From contig NZ_JALLIX010000028.1 in the NCBI RefSeq assembly GCF_023242365.1, positions 1 to 64,000 on the forward strand: DNA of 64,000 nucleotides. Reading direction: 5' to 3'. The position numbers and the translations under genes were made by a program. Origin of the DNA: Pseudomonas sp. MWU13-2100 (GTDB taxonomy: Bacteria > Pseudomonadota > Gammaproteobacteria > Pseudomonadales > Pseudomonadaceae). Shown in pieces: positions 8,271 to 17,307 of the stretch (position 1 is its first letter; each line of letters opens with the position of its first letter). The notes below the pieces were generated by a model that was not told where the DNA came from, did no database searches, and saw only the letters and a list, made by a program, of their open reading frames with translations.

Positions 8271-9651
8271 GATCGTGTCCCGGGAAGTGGTGTAACTGAA
8301 CCAACCGAAGGCGCCCTGCGGGCGAAAGAGGTTGGTCATCGTGGTTTTTGGCTAACGTTGAGTTTGCGAAGACCTAACGAACACCAGGAAAACCACGATG
8401 ACCAAGTCCACTATCGCATTGACCGAGCTGGTTGAGAAAGGGGCAGACGCCGATCTGCTCAAGCAAATGATTCAGTTCGTTGCCCAACGCATGATGGAAC
8501 TCGATGTCGAAGGCCTCTGCGGCGCCGGCTTCGACGTCAAAAGCCCAGACCGGGTGAACAGCCGCAACGGCTACCGGGATCGCCTGTGGCAAACCCGCGC
8601 CGGAGACGTCGACCTGAAGATCCCCAAGCTGCGCCAAGGCAGCTATTTCCCTGGCTTCCTTGAACCTCGGCGCACCGCCGAGAAAGCCATGGCCGCAGTG
8701 ATTCAGGAAGCCTATATCCAGGGTGTTTCAACTCGCTCCGTAGACGAGTTGGTCAAGGCCATGGGCATGACCGGCATCTCCAAGAGCCAGGTCTCGCGAC
8801 TGGCCGGCGAGATCGACGAGCGTGTCAACGCGTTCCTGGATCGCCCGCTTGAAGGTGACTGGCCCTACCTCTGGATAGATGCCACCTACGTCAAAGTACG
8901 GGAGGCCGGGCGTATTGTGTCGGTCGCCGTCATAATCGCCGTGGCGGTGAACACCAATGGTGGCCGGGAAATCCTCGGCATGCGCGTCGGTCCCTCGGAA
9001 GCAGAGCCGTTCTGGACGGACTTCCTGCGAAGCCTGATGCGACGCGGCTTGCGTGGTGTAAAGCTGGTGATCTCTGATGCCCACGAAGGGCTCAAGGCTG
9101 CCGTTTCCAAAGTCTTCCACGCGACCTGGCAACGCTGCCGGGTACACTTCATGCGCAACGCCATGGCCCATGTCGGCAAGGGCCAGCGCACGATGGTGGC
9201 GGCCTTGCTGCGCACGGTGTTCGCCCAGGACAGCCGAACAGAATGCCATCAGCAATGGCGCCTGGTAGCGGATCAGTTACGGGAAAAGTACCCCAAGATC
9301 GCCGTGCTCATGGACGGCTGCGAGGATGAAGTGCTGGCCCACATGGCTTTCCCCAAGGCACACCGGCAGCAGCTGCACAGCACCAACCCGCTGGAACGGC
9401 TCAACGCCGAGATCAAGCGCCGAACCGAAGTCGTAGGGATCTTCCCAAACGACCCGGCGATCACCCGGCTGGTCGGGGCGATGCTGCTGGAGCAGAACGA
9501 CGAGTGGTGCCTGCAACGGCGCTATATGCAGTTGGAGGCTTTCGAGGCGGTCAGCGATAATCCGCAGGCCAAGCTGTCGGCCGTGATCAACTAAACGGCA
9601 AACTCAGTGGCCAGAGCCATGATGAGTTACACCACTTCCTGGGACACGATC
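8271..9651. mobile_element. IS256-family insertion sequence, complete, with 8-bp target duplication
   Basis: The element is 1,381 bp. Its 27-bp terminal inverted repeats at 8271-8297 and 9625-9651 differ at one position; the outer ends read GATCGTGTCCC on the left and the complement on the right. The eight bases GCATCGAC are found directly outside both ends (8263-8270 and 9652-9659), as expected for target-site duplication in this family. It carries one intact transposase gene. The insertion separates the integrase remnant from the hsd operon. Confidence 0.95.
8398..9594 (+). CDS. IS256-family transposase
   Basis: An apparently intact 398-residue DDE transposase of the IS256 (Mutator-like) family. 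The catalytic acidic residues can be placed in WIDATYVK (near residue 160), ISDAHEG (near 223) and NPLERLNAEIKRR (near 330). The N-terminal region has the family segment GFDVKSPDRVNSRNGYRDR and the zinc-ribbon-like LDVEGLCGAG. No frameshift or stop is present, so the element may still be active. It sits inside the terminal repeats at 8271 and 9651. Confidence 0.95.
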   Translation: MTKSTIALTELVEKGADADLLKQMIQFVAQRMMELDVEGLCGAGFDVKSPDRVNSRNGYRDRLWQTRAGDVDLKIPKLRQGSYFPGFLEPRRTAEKAMAAVIQEAYIQGVSTRSVDELVKAMGMTGISKSQVSRLAGEIDERVNAFLDRPLEGDWPYLWIDATYVKVREAGRIVSVAVIIAVAVNTNGGREILGMRVGPSEAEPFWTDFLRSLMRRGLRGVKLVISDAHEGLKAAVSKVFHATWQRCRVHFMRNAMAHVGKGQRTMVAALLRTVFAQDSRTECHQQWRLVADQLREKYPKIAVLMDGCEDEVLAHMAFPKAHRQQLHSTNPLERLNAEIKRRTEVVGIFPNDPAITRLVGAMLLEQNDEWCLQRRYMQLEAFEAVSDNPQAKLSAVIN

Positions 9652-9725
9652 GCATCGACCAGCGTGAGCAGTTAATACTCACACTGGCGGCCCGGTCTTT
9701 TCCTTTTGTCAGACGCCGATAACGA

Positions 9726-12700
9726 TCAAGCCAACCCGAAGTATCGCTCGAAAAACGCAGCGAACTTGTCCAGCACCGTCTGCTTCTTCATCGAATGGTT
9801 GTTGTTTTTAGAGAACCTTGACGCGGGCGGAAGAATCTTCGTGATGGCAGTGCCAGTGGTTGGTATCGCACCGTCGCGGAAGGCATTGTCGATGAATGTT
9901 TGGGTTTCGTCGGCGTTCAAATTTTCATCGATGATGATCTGCTCCAACTCCTCGGCCTTACGTGCAGCAACGAACGATAGCCATTCCTCATCCACCTTGA
10001 CCTTAGTTGAAATGGAATCAACAAACTGCACGATGAGGTCTTTCTTGTTCCGCAGGGACGGACTGGCGTTGATCGCACGCTCTATAGTCGCGCGGATTTC
10101 CTTGTCCGCACCAGTTCCTTTCGCTTTCAGGTACTTCTCGACCAGCATCAGGATGTAGTCGACGTTGATCTCAACCTGCTTGATGAGCTCAATCTCAAAT
10201 ACCACGTCGTCATTGATGCTTTCCTTCTCCGCTTCGGACGTGCTGCGGAACTCGGCATACAGATTCAGGTATACGCTCTGGTAGTCTTGGAAGTCTCGCT
10301 CACTGAGAATCTCGTCGCCCGCGAAATCGTCGAAGGCAGTGAGGATGTTCTTGAGCCGCAGGATGGCGCCAAACAACTTGATAAACGCTTTTTGCGCCGC
10401 CTCACCAATGATTGCCTTACCAAGCGGAAACAACTCAGCCAGTTCCGCAACTTTTTCCTGATATTCCGCATAGTACTCCGAATAGGGCTTAAGCAGCACA
10501 ATGCCTTTGGCATCCTTGTTGCCAAATAGGGCGAGGGCATCATTAGTTTCTTGTTCTAGATTGCGAAAGGAAACGATGTTGCCGTAGGTTTTGACCGAAT
10601 TCAGGATGCGGTTGGTACGCGAATAGGCTTGAATCAGCCCATGCGCTTTTAAGTTTTTGTCCACCCACAGGGTGTTGAGTGTGGTGGCATCGAAGCCGGT
10701 CAAGAACATATTGACCACAATCACCAGATCCAACTCACGCGTTTTTAGACGCTGCGACAGATCCTTGTAGTAGTTCTGGAACTTATCGGCAGAGGTATCG
10801 AAGCTGGTGCCGAACATAGCGTTGTAGTCGACAATGGCAGCATCCAAAAAGTCGCGCGAGCTCTGATCCAGCCCCTCAGTTTCAAACCCCTCTTCGCCCA
10901 ACAGCCCGTCGGCCGCTTCCTCGTTAGCGGCAAAGCTATAAATCAGGCCAATCTTAAGCCGTCGCGCTGGCAGTAAATCTTGCTGCAGCTTCGTGAATGT
11001 GGAGTAGTAGCGTTTAGCGGCATCGATGGAGGCTGTCGCGAATAGCGAGTTGAATCCAGCTAGACGTTTGCCTGCGTGACGGTAGCTGGCATTACGCTTG
11101 GTCTTTTGATCAAAATGCTCGTGAATGTAGCCCACGATCTGCGCAATCCGCTCCGGCGCCAGCAGCGCCTGCTCGGTATCGATAGCTGATACCTTCTTGT
11201 CCTTAATGCCGGACGATGCCTTGATGGTATTGATGTAATCGACACGAAACGGCAGCACGTTCTTGTCGCTGATAGCATCGACAATGGTGTAGGTGTGCAG
11301 CTTATCGCCAAAAGCCTGCTCTGTAGTACGGCGCAGCGGGTTGCCACTGCTGCCCGCATTGTCGGCAAAGATCGGTGTACCAGTGAAGCCAAACAGATGG
11401 TAGCGCTTGAATACCCGGATGATATCGGCATGCATGTCACCGAACTGACTTCGATGACATTCATCGAAAATCACGACCACCTGCGCGTCATAGACTAGGT
11501 GCTTCTTATTCTTTACCACGAAGCGGCTGAGCTTCTGGATGGTAGTGATGATGATGCGAGCGCTGGGGTCTTCCAACTGCTTCTGCAGTACCGCCGTCGA
11601 GGTATTGGAGTTGGCGGCACCTTTCTCGAAGCGCTCGTACTCGCGCATAGTCTGGTAATCCAGGTCCTTACGGTCCACCACGAACAACACCTTGTCTATG
11701 TCAGGTAGGTTGCGCGCCAGTTGTGCCGCCTTGAAGCTGGTAAGCGTCTTGCCGCTGCCTGTGGTGTGCCAGATGTAGCCCCCGGCTGCGGCAGTGCCCA
11801 GCTGCCGTTGATTGGTAGACGTGGCAATGCGCAGTAGGATGCACTCTGTTGCAACGATCTGGTACGGGCGCATCACCAGCAGCTTGCGATCCACATCAAA
11901 CACGCAATAGCGGGTCAGGATATTTAGCAGCGAGTGCCGAGCGAAAAAGGTCTTAGTGAACCCAGCCAACTCGGTGATGGGTTGGTTTTTCGCATCAGCC
12001 CACCAACTGGTAAAAGCAAAGCTATTGGAGGTCTTTTGCCGCGAACGCTTGCCTTTCTGTTCCGCCAGGTGGCCGTCGCGCACCGTGTTGCTGTAGTACT
12101 TGGTCAACGTGCCATTGCTGATTACGAACAACTGCACATATTCAAACAACCCGCAACCGGCCCAGAAGCTGTCGCGTTGGTAGCGATTGATCTGATTGAA
12201 GGCCTCACGGATATCCACACCCCGGCGCTTGAGTTCTACATGCACCATCGGTAGGCCGTTGACCAACACAGTCACATCATAACGATTAGCGTGAGCGCCG
12301 CCTTTGTTGGTGCCATTAGCTTGAGGCACTTCGTACTGATTGGTGACTTGCAGACTGTTGTTGTGGATGTTCTGCTTGTCGACCAAGTAAATATTCTTGC
12401 TGCTGCCATCTTCGCGCTTGAGTACCTGCACATGATCCTCTTGAATACGTGCGGTCTTCTCTATGATGCCATCGTTGGTGCTAGCAATGCAGGTGCTAAA
12501 GAAGTGCTCCCACTCGCCATCGCTAAACTCGATCTTGTTGAGTCTCTCCAATTGTAGACGCAGGTTCGCGATCAGCATGGCCTCGCTGGTGAGTGGCAGA
12601 TACTCGTAAGCCTGCACCTGCAGTTGCTCGATGAAAGACTTTTCCAGCCCGGCCTCGCTTTGGTAACCCGACTCCCCTACACCCTGGAAGTCAGGTACGA

Positions 12701-12773
12701 ACTCGGCAACAACAGTGCTTTCACTGGACAGAACAATCGGCGCGTATCGGTAAGGCTTGTGGTCTTCGCTCAT
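9726..12773 (-). CDS. hsdR: Type I restriction enzyme R subunit
   Basis: HsdR is the motor and nuclease subunit that translocates and cuts unmodified DNA. The 1,015-residue product has an N-terminal PD-(D/E)xK nuclease with Asp166, Glu180 and Lys182 (YDVTVLV then VHVELKRRG). A superfamily 2 helicase domain follows, with Walker A HTTGSGKTL near residue 342 and a DECHRSQFG box near 433. The FTGTPIF and later SRTNRILN helicase motifs are also present. The C-terminal region, rich in charged helices, would bind the methyltransferase core. Sequence and gene order fit the EcoR124I (type IC) group. The start codon overlaps the hsdS stop by four bases. No lesion is visible. Confidence 0.95.
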   Translation of the reverse strand: MSEDHKPYRYAPIVLSSESTVVAEFVPDFQGVGESGYQSEAGLEKSFIEQLQVQAYEYLPLTSEAMLIANLRLQLERLNKIEFSDGEWEHFFSTCIASTNDGIIEKTARIQEDHVQVLKREDGSSKNIYLVDKQNIHNNSLQVTNQYEVPQANGTNKGGAHANRYDVTVLVNGLPMVHVELKRRGVDIREAFNQINRYQRDSFWAGCGLFEYVQLFVISNGTLTKYYSNTVRDGHLAEQKGKRSRQKTSNSFAFTSWWADAKNQPITELAGFTKTFFARHSLLNILTRYCVFDVDRKLLVMRPYQIVATECILLRIATSTNQRQLGTAAAGGYIWHTTGSGKTLTSFKAAQLARNLPDIDKVLFVVDRKDLDYQTMREYERFEKGAANSNTSTAVLQKQLEDPSARIIITTIQKLSRFVVKNKKHLVYDAQVVVIFDECHRSQFGDMHADIIRVFKRYHLFGFTGTPIFADNAGSSGNPLRRTTEQAFGDKLHTYTIVDAISDKNVLPFRVDYINTIKASSGIKDKKVSAIDTEQALLAPERIAQIVGYIHEHFDQKTKRNASYRHAGKRLAGFNSLFATASIDAAKRYYSTFTKLQQDLLPARRLKIGLIYSFAANEEAADGLLGEEGFETEGLDQSSRDFLDAAIVDYNAMFGTSFDTSADKFQNYYKDLSQRLKTRELDLVIVVNMFLTGFDATTLNTLWVDKNLKAHGLIQAYSRTNRILNSVKTYGNIVSFRNLEQETNDALALFGNKDAKGIVLLKPYSEYYAEYQEKVAELAELFPLGKAIIGEAAQKAFIKLFGAILRLKNILTAFDDFAGDEILSERDFQDYQSVYLNLYAEFRSTSEAEKESINDDVVFEIELIKQVEINVDYILMLVEKYLKAKGTGADKEIRATIERAINASPSLRNKKDLIVQFVDSISTKVKVDEEWLSFVAARKAEELEQIIIDENLNADETQTFIDNAFRDGAIPTTGTAITKILPPASRFSKNNNHSMKKQTVLDKFAAFFERYFGLA

Positions 12774-13987
12774 GCAACCTCCCTGAAAGTCAGCAACCGG
12801 TCACGGTAGTGGACGTACTGCTGGCGACGGGTCTTAAGTTCGGCTGGCAAGCCAATAGACAGATCGCTTACCAGCGCTTCAAACTTATCGAGGATAGCGA
12901 CGATGCGCGCCTGCTCCTCGGGTGGCGGGACGGGGATAGATAGCTTGCCAAGGCCTTCCTTGGAAAGCCGTTTGACCTTTGCCCGGGCCACAAACTTGTT
13001 CTTCTCCGTATGGAAAGCCGCGGTCTGGAAATAATGAGCGACAAACTTCGGATTCAACGAATGACGGAATGCGAAACAGTCGTCGTGAATGGCCACCTCA
13101 CCCTTACCAAGCCATGCAACAGCTTTACCGACATCCTCGACCGTCTCCCCAACTCCGGCGATTACAAGATCACCAGGTTGTGCGAAACGTAAGGCAGTTA
13201 CCATATCGGTACGCACATACGAGACCGTTGTCGTTGTCGCAGTGCCGTAATCTTTATAGATGTCCCCATAGTGGATACAGGCAACACCCGTAACATCGAA
13301 GTCATTCTTCGTGAAACGCCGTCCACGAAAGAACTCCCCGACCTCAGCCATCACGGCCCAGCGAACATCCTGATCACCGAACGCGAGCAACGCGTTGCGG
13401 TAGTAATCGTACTGCCGGCGCCGCGCCTCTAGCTCTGCTTCCAGCTCCAGCGACAGCTCCGCCTCCAACTTAGTGAAGGTGACAAGGATCTCCACAATCT
13501 CGCGCTGTACTTCGAGCGGTGGGACAGGAATGCGGTACTTCAAAATGGCTTCTTTACTTCCACGCGGCATCTTTGCTCCCTTGGCATGCTGCATGCTGTA
13601 GGTAAAGAAGTCGTCAGAAGAGAGCAGGCGATAAAGAAACTCTGGTAAAAGGTGCTGTCGATGCTCCTCGAGGATACGGACGACCAGTACATCGCCGCTG
13701 CAGCCGCCACTATTGTTTGCAAGCCAGATCTTCTTCAGATAAGGCCGAATGTTCCCCAAAAGGATATCGCCGACCTTATACTCTGAAAGACGCGCAGTAT
13801 TGGGTTGATAGCTCGCGTCGGTTTTGCCAGCCGTATTTGACAGTAGATTGTCAACGCCAACGAATGTCGTCTCATCAAGTGAACTGGCATCGACACGCGT
13901 ATCTGAGTAGGCAGCAACACACCCAAGCGAATTAAACTCGACCCCCTCCGGACACAACTCGGCAATCAGCTTATCAAGCCGACTCAT
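12770..13987 (-). CDS. hsdS: Type I restriction-modification specificity subunit
   Basis: HsdS picks the bipartite DNA target for both methylation and cutting. The 405-residue protein has two target-recognition domains, each ending in a conserved helix. The first ends around KLEAELSLELEAELEARRRQ and YDYYRNALLAF; the second ends in KFEALVSDLSIGLPAELKTR and YVHYRDRLLTF. These repeated spacers are typical of type IC subunits, where their length sets the gap between the two half-sites. The target sequence cannot be deduced from the protein. The gene overlaps hsdM by 14 bases and hsdR by four. Confidence 0.94.
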   Translation of the reverse strand: MSRLDKLIAELCPEGVEFNSLGCVAAYSDTRVDASSLDETTFVGVDNLLSNTAGKTDASYQPNTARLSEYKVGDILLGNIRPYLKKIWLANNSGGCSGDVLVVRILEEHRQHLLPEFLYRLLSSDDFFTYSMQHAKGAKMPRGSKEAILKYRIPVPPLEVQREIVEILVTFTKLEAELSLELEAELEARRRQYDYYRNALLAFGDQDVRWAVMAEVGEFFRGRRFTKNDFDVTGVACIHYGDIYKDYGTATTTTVSYVRTDMVTALRFAQPGDLVIAGVGETVEDVGKAVAWLGKGEVAIHDDCFAFRHSLNPKFVAHYFQTAAFHTEKNKFVARAKVKRLSKEGLGKLSIPVPPPEEQARIVAILDKFEALVSDLSIGLPAELKTRRQQYVHYRDRLLTFREVA

Positions 13988-15566
13988 ACAGTCCCCCTTC
14001 CAGATCAGTCACAATCGCATCTATCGCGGTACGCAGTTCCTCCTGTCGAGCCACAATGCGGGCGATCTCAGCATTGAGTCTCTGAATGTCTACCCCTTCA
14101 CGCATATCTCGCTCCTCAACATAGGAGGAAACGGCGATGTTGTACCCATTAACAGCGATGTCGGCGTTGCTGACTAGCCTGGCGAAGTGATCAATGCTCT
14201 CGCGGGCGGTGAAAGCGTCGAGGATCTTCTGTTGATGTGCGCTCAGCAGCTTGTTCTTGTTGCCACTGCGCACGAACTCGGCCGACGCATCGATAAATAG
14301 AGTGGCGTTGTCGCGCTTGGACTTCTTCAGCACAATGATGCAGGTCGCGATAGTAGTGCCGAAGAACAGGTCTGGTGGAAGCTGGATGACGGCATCGACG
14401 TAGTTGTTGTCGATCAGGTACTGGCGAATTTTCCGCTCCGCACCGCTCCGATAGAGCACGCCTGGGAACTCAACGATGGCCGCCGTGCCATTGACCGCTA
14501 GCCAGCTGAGAATGTGCAGGGTGAAGGCGAGGTCAGCCTTACTTTTGGGGGCCAGCACACCGGCGGGGGCGAAACGCGGATCATTGATTAGCAACGGGTT
14601 AGAGTCGCCGTCCCACTTGATTGAGTAAGGAGGGTTGGAAACGATGGCCTCGAAGGGTTCGTCATCCCAGTGTGCTGGATCGGTCAGAGTGTCGCCATGT
14701 GCAACGTTGAATTTCTCGTAGTTGATGTCGTGCAGGAACATATTGATCCGGCACAAGTTGTACGTGGTGAGATTAACCTCCTGCCCATAGAAGCCCTGGC
14801 GTACCTTGTCCGGCCCCAGCACTTTGGCGAACTTGAGCAACAACGAGCCGGAACCGCAAGCCGGGTCATAGACCTTGTTGACCTCGGTCTTGCCCACAAC
14901 GGTAATGCGCGCCAGCAGCTCGGAGACCTCCTGCGGAGTGTAATACTCGCCACCGGACTTGCCGGCGGTGGAAGCATACATCTGCATCAGATATTCGTAG
15001 GCGTCGCCAAACAGATCGATAGTGTTGTCTGAGAAGCTGCCCAGCGGGAGGTCACCAATGGCATCTAGCAGCTTTACCAGTTTCTCATTGCGCCTGGGTA
15101 CGGTTGGCCCAAGCTTGCCGCTATTCACATCGAGATCGTCGAATAGCCCCTTGAAGTCGTCCTCGCTATCGGCGCCGATGGCAGATGCCTCGATACCCTT
15201 GAACACCCGGGCCAATGTTTCGTTCAAGTTCTGGTCATCACGAGCCTTCTTTCGCACGTTAGCGAAAAGGTGAGAGGGCAGGATGTAGAAGCCCTTTTCC
15301 CTCACTGTTTCGATGAGCCCAAACCCGGCATCCGAGTCGCTGAGCGTGGCATAGTCAAAATCCGCATGACCCGCCCTGTGTTCTTGTACGTTGAGGTATG
15401 CGGTGAGGTTCTCTGAGATGAAGCGGTAGAACAACATACCAAGAACGTAGCTCTTGAAGTCCCAGCCGTCCACGCTACCACGCAAGTCATTGGCAATGCG
15501 CCAAATAGTCTTGTGCAGTTCGGTGCGCTCCGCTTCCTTATCGTTAATCATGCTCAAAATGTTCAC
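13974..15566 (-). CDS. hsdM: Type I restriction-modification adenine methyltransferase
   Basis: HsdM methylates adenine in the target recognised by HsdS and forms the M2S core of the type I complex. The 530-residue protein shows S-adenosylmethionine motif I as DPACGSGSLLLKF near residue 231 and catalytic motif IV as NPPYSIKWDGD near 310. The N-terminal helical region (WRIANDLRGSVDGWDFKSYV) is the usual HsdM N-domain. It is the first gene of the hsdM-hsdS-hsdR operon. A WYL regulator lies 83 bases upstream on the same strand. The family length is normal and no disruption is seen. Confidence 0.96.
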   Translation of the reverse strand: MNILSMINDKEAERTELHKTIWRIANDLRGSVDGWDFKSYVLGMLFYRFISENLTAYLNVQEHRAGHADFDYATLSDSDAGFGLIETVREKGFYILPSHLFANVRKKARDDQNLNETLARVFKGIEASAIGADSEDDFKGLFDDLDVNSGKLGPTVPRRNEKLVKLLDAIGDLPLGSFSDNTIDLFGDAYEYLMQMYASTAGKSGGEYYTPQEVSELLARITVVGKTEVNKVYDPACGSGSLLLKFAKVLGPDKVRQGFYGQEVNLTTYNLCRINMFLHDINYEKFNVAHGDTLTDPAHWDDEPFEAIVSNPPYSIKWDGDSNPLLINDPRFAPAGVLAPKSKADLAFTLHILSWLAVNGTAAIVEFPGVLYRSGAERKIRQYLIDNNYVDAVIQLPPDLFFGTTIATCIIVLKKSKRDNATLFIDASAEFVRSGNKNKLLSAHQQKILDAFTARESIDHFARLVSNADIAVNGYNIAVSSYVEERDMREGVDIQRLNAEIARIVARQEELRTAIDAIVTDLEGGLYESA

Positions 15567-15648
15567 TCTATGTATTGCAGTTTCCAGGAGGTGCGACAGA
15601 CTTGTTCAACTGCCGCGCATCTCGGTTCCATTTCAGTCTGTAGCGCCA

Positions 15649-16536
15649 TCAGCCGACGCGGTAGCCAGGCGCAATTACCGCATTTTTCACGCCGTAGATG
15701 GCTAAGGGATCCCTCAGCCACAACCGGTACTCGTGCCCGCGTAGGCTGTGATCGGGGGAACAGTCCACGCTCCATTTGCGCAGCACATATCCAACTGTGG
15801 CTGCCCGCAGCTTCATGCGTAGCACGCCGCCCTGCATGCAATAATCCATCTCGGAGATTTCCGGGTGCGGCTGATCCGGGTGCGGCACCAACTCAAGCTC
15901 TACGATCCGCGTCCACTGAATGTCCTGATCGCTCTGCTCATGAGGAGTAGGCGAGTCACCTTTGAGCAAACGCGGTCGTTTGATCCGCGTGATCACAAAG
16001 TCGCGAAACTCGCGGCTTTTGCGGTCAAAGGCGCGCACATGCCAGCGCAGGCCGGTATCGATGAGGGCAAAGGGCACAATCTCCCGCTTCGATTTACCGC
16101 TGGAAATCGAGTGATATTCGATAGCCAGGGGGCAGGCCTGGTGGATGGCGCGGGTCACGCTTGCCAACACATCCAGATCGGGATTCGTCAGCAGTGAAGA
16201 AATCTCACTGGGCACCCAGATTTTGAGGTGCAGTGGTTCGCCGTCGCCGAAAGCCTGGGTCAGCCAGGACATGACTCTTTCCGCCGGATAGTCGAATAGC
16301 GAACGGAAATCAGCACCCAGGACATAGGACTTGCCCCTGGAGTCATAGTCGATGTTGCCTGGGGCCAGCTCCCGGTAGAGCGCAAGATCCCGCGTGGCCG
16401 CAGCAGACTGGATGGCAAAGCGCTCCACCAGATCCTGCCGACGAATCTCCCCTAGGAAGCGCACACGCAGCTCAATAAAGGCCAGGCGATCACGCTGTGG
16501 CTGAGCTAACTCTGCAAGTGGGTTCAAAGTCGTCAT
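15649..16536 (-). CDS. WYL-domain transcriptional regulator of the BrxR type
   Basis: A 295-residue protein with an N-terminal winged helix (LGEIRRQDLVERFAIQSAAA, about residues 29-48), a central WYL-type domain (AIHQACPLAIEYHS to RWHVRAFDRKSREFRDFVI) and a C-terminal extension. This layout matches the BrxR/CapW group of regulators that sit upstream of BREX, CBASS and type I restriction operons and bind DNA as dimers. It is transcribed in the same direction as hsdM, 82 bases upstream. By analogy it may keep defence expression low; the effector it senses is unknown. A palindrome at 16625 is a candidate operator. The start at 16536 is an ATG. Confidence 0.85.
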   Translation of the reverse strand: MTTLNPLAELAQPQRDRLAFIELRVRFLGEIRRQDLVERFAIQSAAATRDLALYRELAPGNIDYDSRGKSYVLGADFRSLFDYPAERVMSWLTQAFGDGEPLHLKIWVPSEISSLLTNPDLDVLASVTRAIHQACPLAIEYHSISSGKSKREIVPFALIDTGLRWHVRAFDRKSREFRDFVITRIKRPRLLKGDSPTPHEQSDQDIQWTRIVELELVPHPDQPHPEISEMDYCMQGGVLRMKLRAATVGYVLRKWSVDCSPDHSLRGHEYRLWLRDPLAIYGVKNAVIAPGYRVG

Positions 16537-16624
16537 ACGAGTTAGCGAGGCCTGATACTAATAGTCTTGCAAAGTTTATGGCATGTTAAAAAATCCGTCC
16601 ATGCTTGTATTTTACCTACACAGT

Positions 16625-16643
16625 GGTGATCATTTTGATCACC
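16625..16643. promoter_or_regulatory. Palindrome upstream of the WYL regulator, candidate operator
   Basis: GGTGATCATTTTGATCACC has perfect eight-base arms (GGTGATCA and TGATCACC) around TTT. It lies about 90 bases upstream of the WYL gene start and in AT-rich DNA. BrxR-like proteins bind inverted repeats in their own promoters, so this is the best operator candidate in the region; binding is an inference. Confidence 0.5.
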
Positions 16644-17156
16644 TAATAACAAGCAAAACGCCCCCCTTCCGCAAGTCAGCGCATTGCATCCAGTGTTGTG
16701 TCAAAGGTCAGTATGACCTTGCGAACTGTAAGGCTTCAGGCATTACGATCCTCATTACTTCGACGATGAATGAATGAGGGGAGAAGCTCTATCGAGGGTA
16801 AAGTGGTCAACAGGCTGCTGACTAAATTGACCATCACCTCATCGCTGAACCAGCCAATCTGACGAAGAATTTGAGCAATTGAAAACCAAAGTACCTAGTG
16901 TCGAACTAGATCTACCGTTCTACCTGCATGGGAGAACATGCGACATACTTTCAAAGAGCAGGGTCTCCTCATTTGTTTCCGCCGACCGCTCAATCCAAAA
17001 ACGGGGGGGGGGAAACAAGAGCGAAAAAAGCCGGTCTTTGCCGGAAAAAATCAAATGAAAATCACCAAAAATGTGGGAAAAAAAATGGAGGAACTGGACA
17101 TTTTATAAGAACCATAACTTATTGATATTCAAATGCTTAAATCAATAAAAAGCTAA
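16644..17156. other. AT-rich gene-free DNA at the right end of the island
   Basis: About 510 bases without a credible gene on either strand. The DNA is clearly more AT-rich than the flanking chromosome and has a run of ten G near 17006-17015 and several A runs after it. Short frames exist but none has a ribosome-binding site or family similarity. It ends at the right copy of the island repeat. Confidence 0.5.
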
Positions 17157-17188
17157 CCACAAGCCGGCTTTTTAATGCCTGTTTGAAA
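17157..17188. repeat. Right copy of the 32-bp direct repeat bounding the island (probable att site)
   Basis: Same repeat as at 7428-7459 with a single mismatch. Here the sequence before the repeat (AAAAAGCTAA) does not complete the terminator stem found at the left copy, as expected if one side carries the chromosomal target and the other the island end. Beyond it, up to the sensor-kinase gene at 17308, the - strand has a short frame ending IERELAGDDASAAAFRR and a stop near 17197; it is too small to identify. Confidence 0.75.
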
Positions 17189-17307
17189 GGTATTCTTATC
17201 TTCTGAAAGCCGCCGCGGAGGCGTCATCACCTGCCAGTTCGCGCTCAATCTGCTCGATACTCGGCAAACGCACGCACGTACATCAAACGCCGCCGTTGGC
17301 GCGCTCA

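Noticed and set aside
16583..16777. 64-codon + strand frame upstream of the WYL gene
   Set aside because: It spans the candidate operator, has no ribosome-binding site and its composition is not protein-like.
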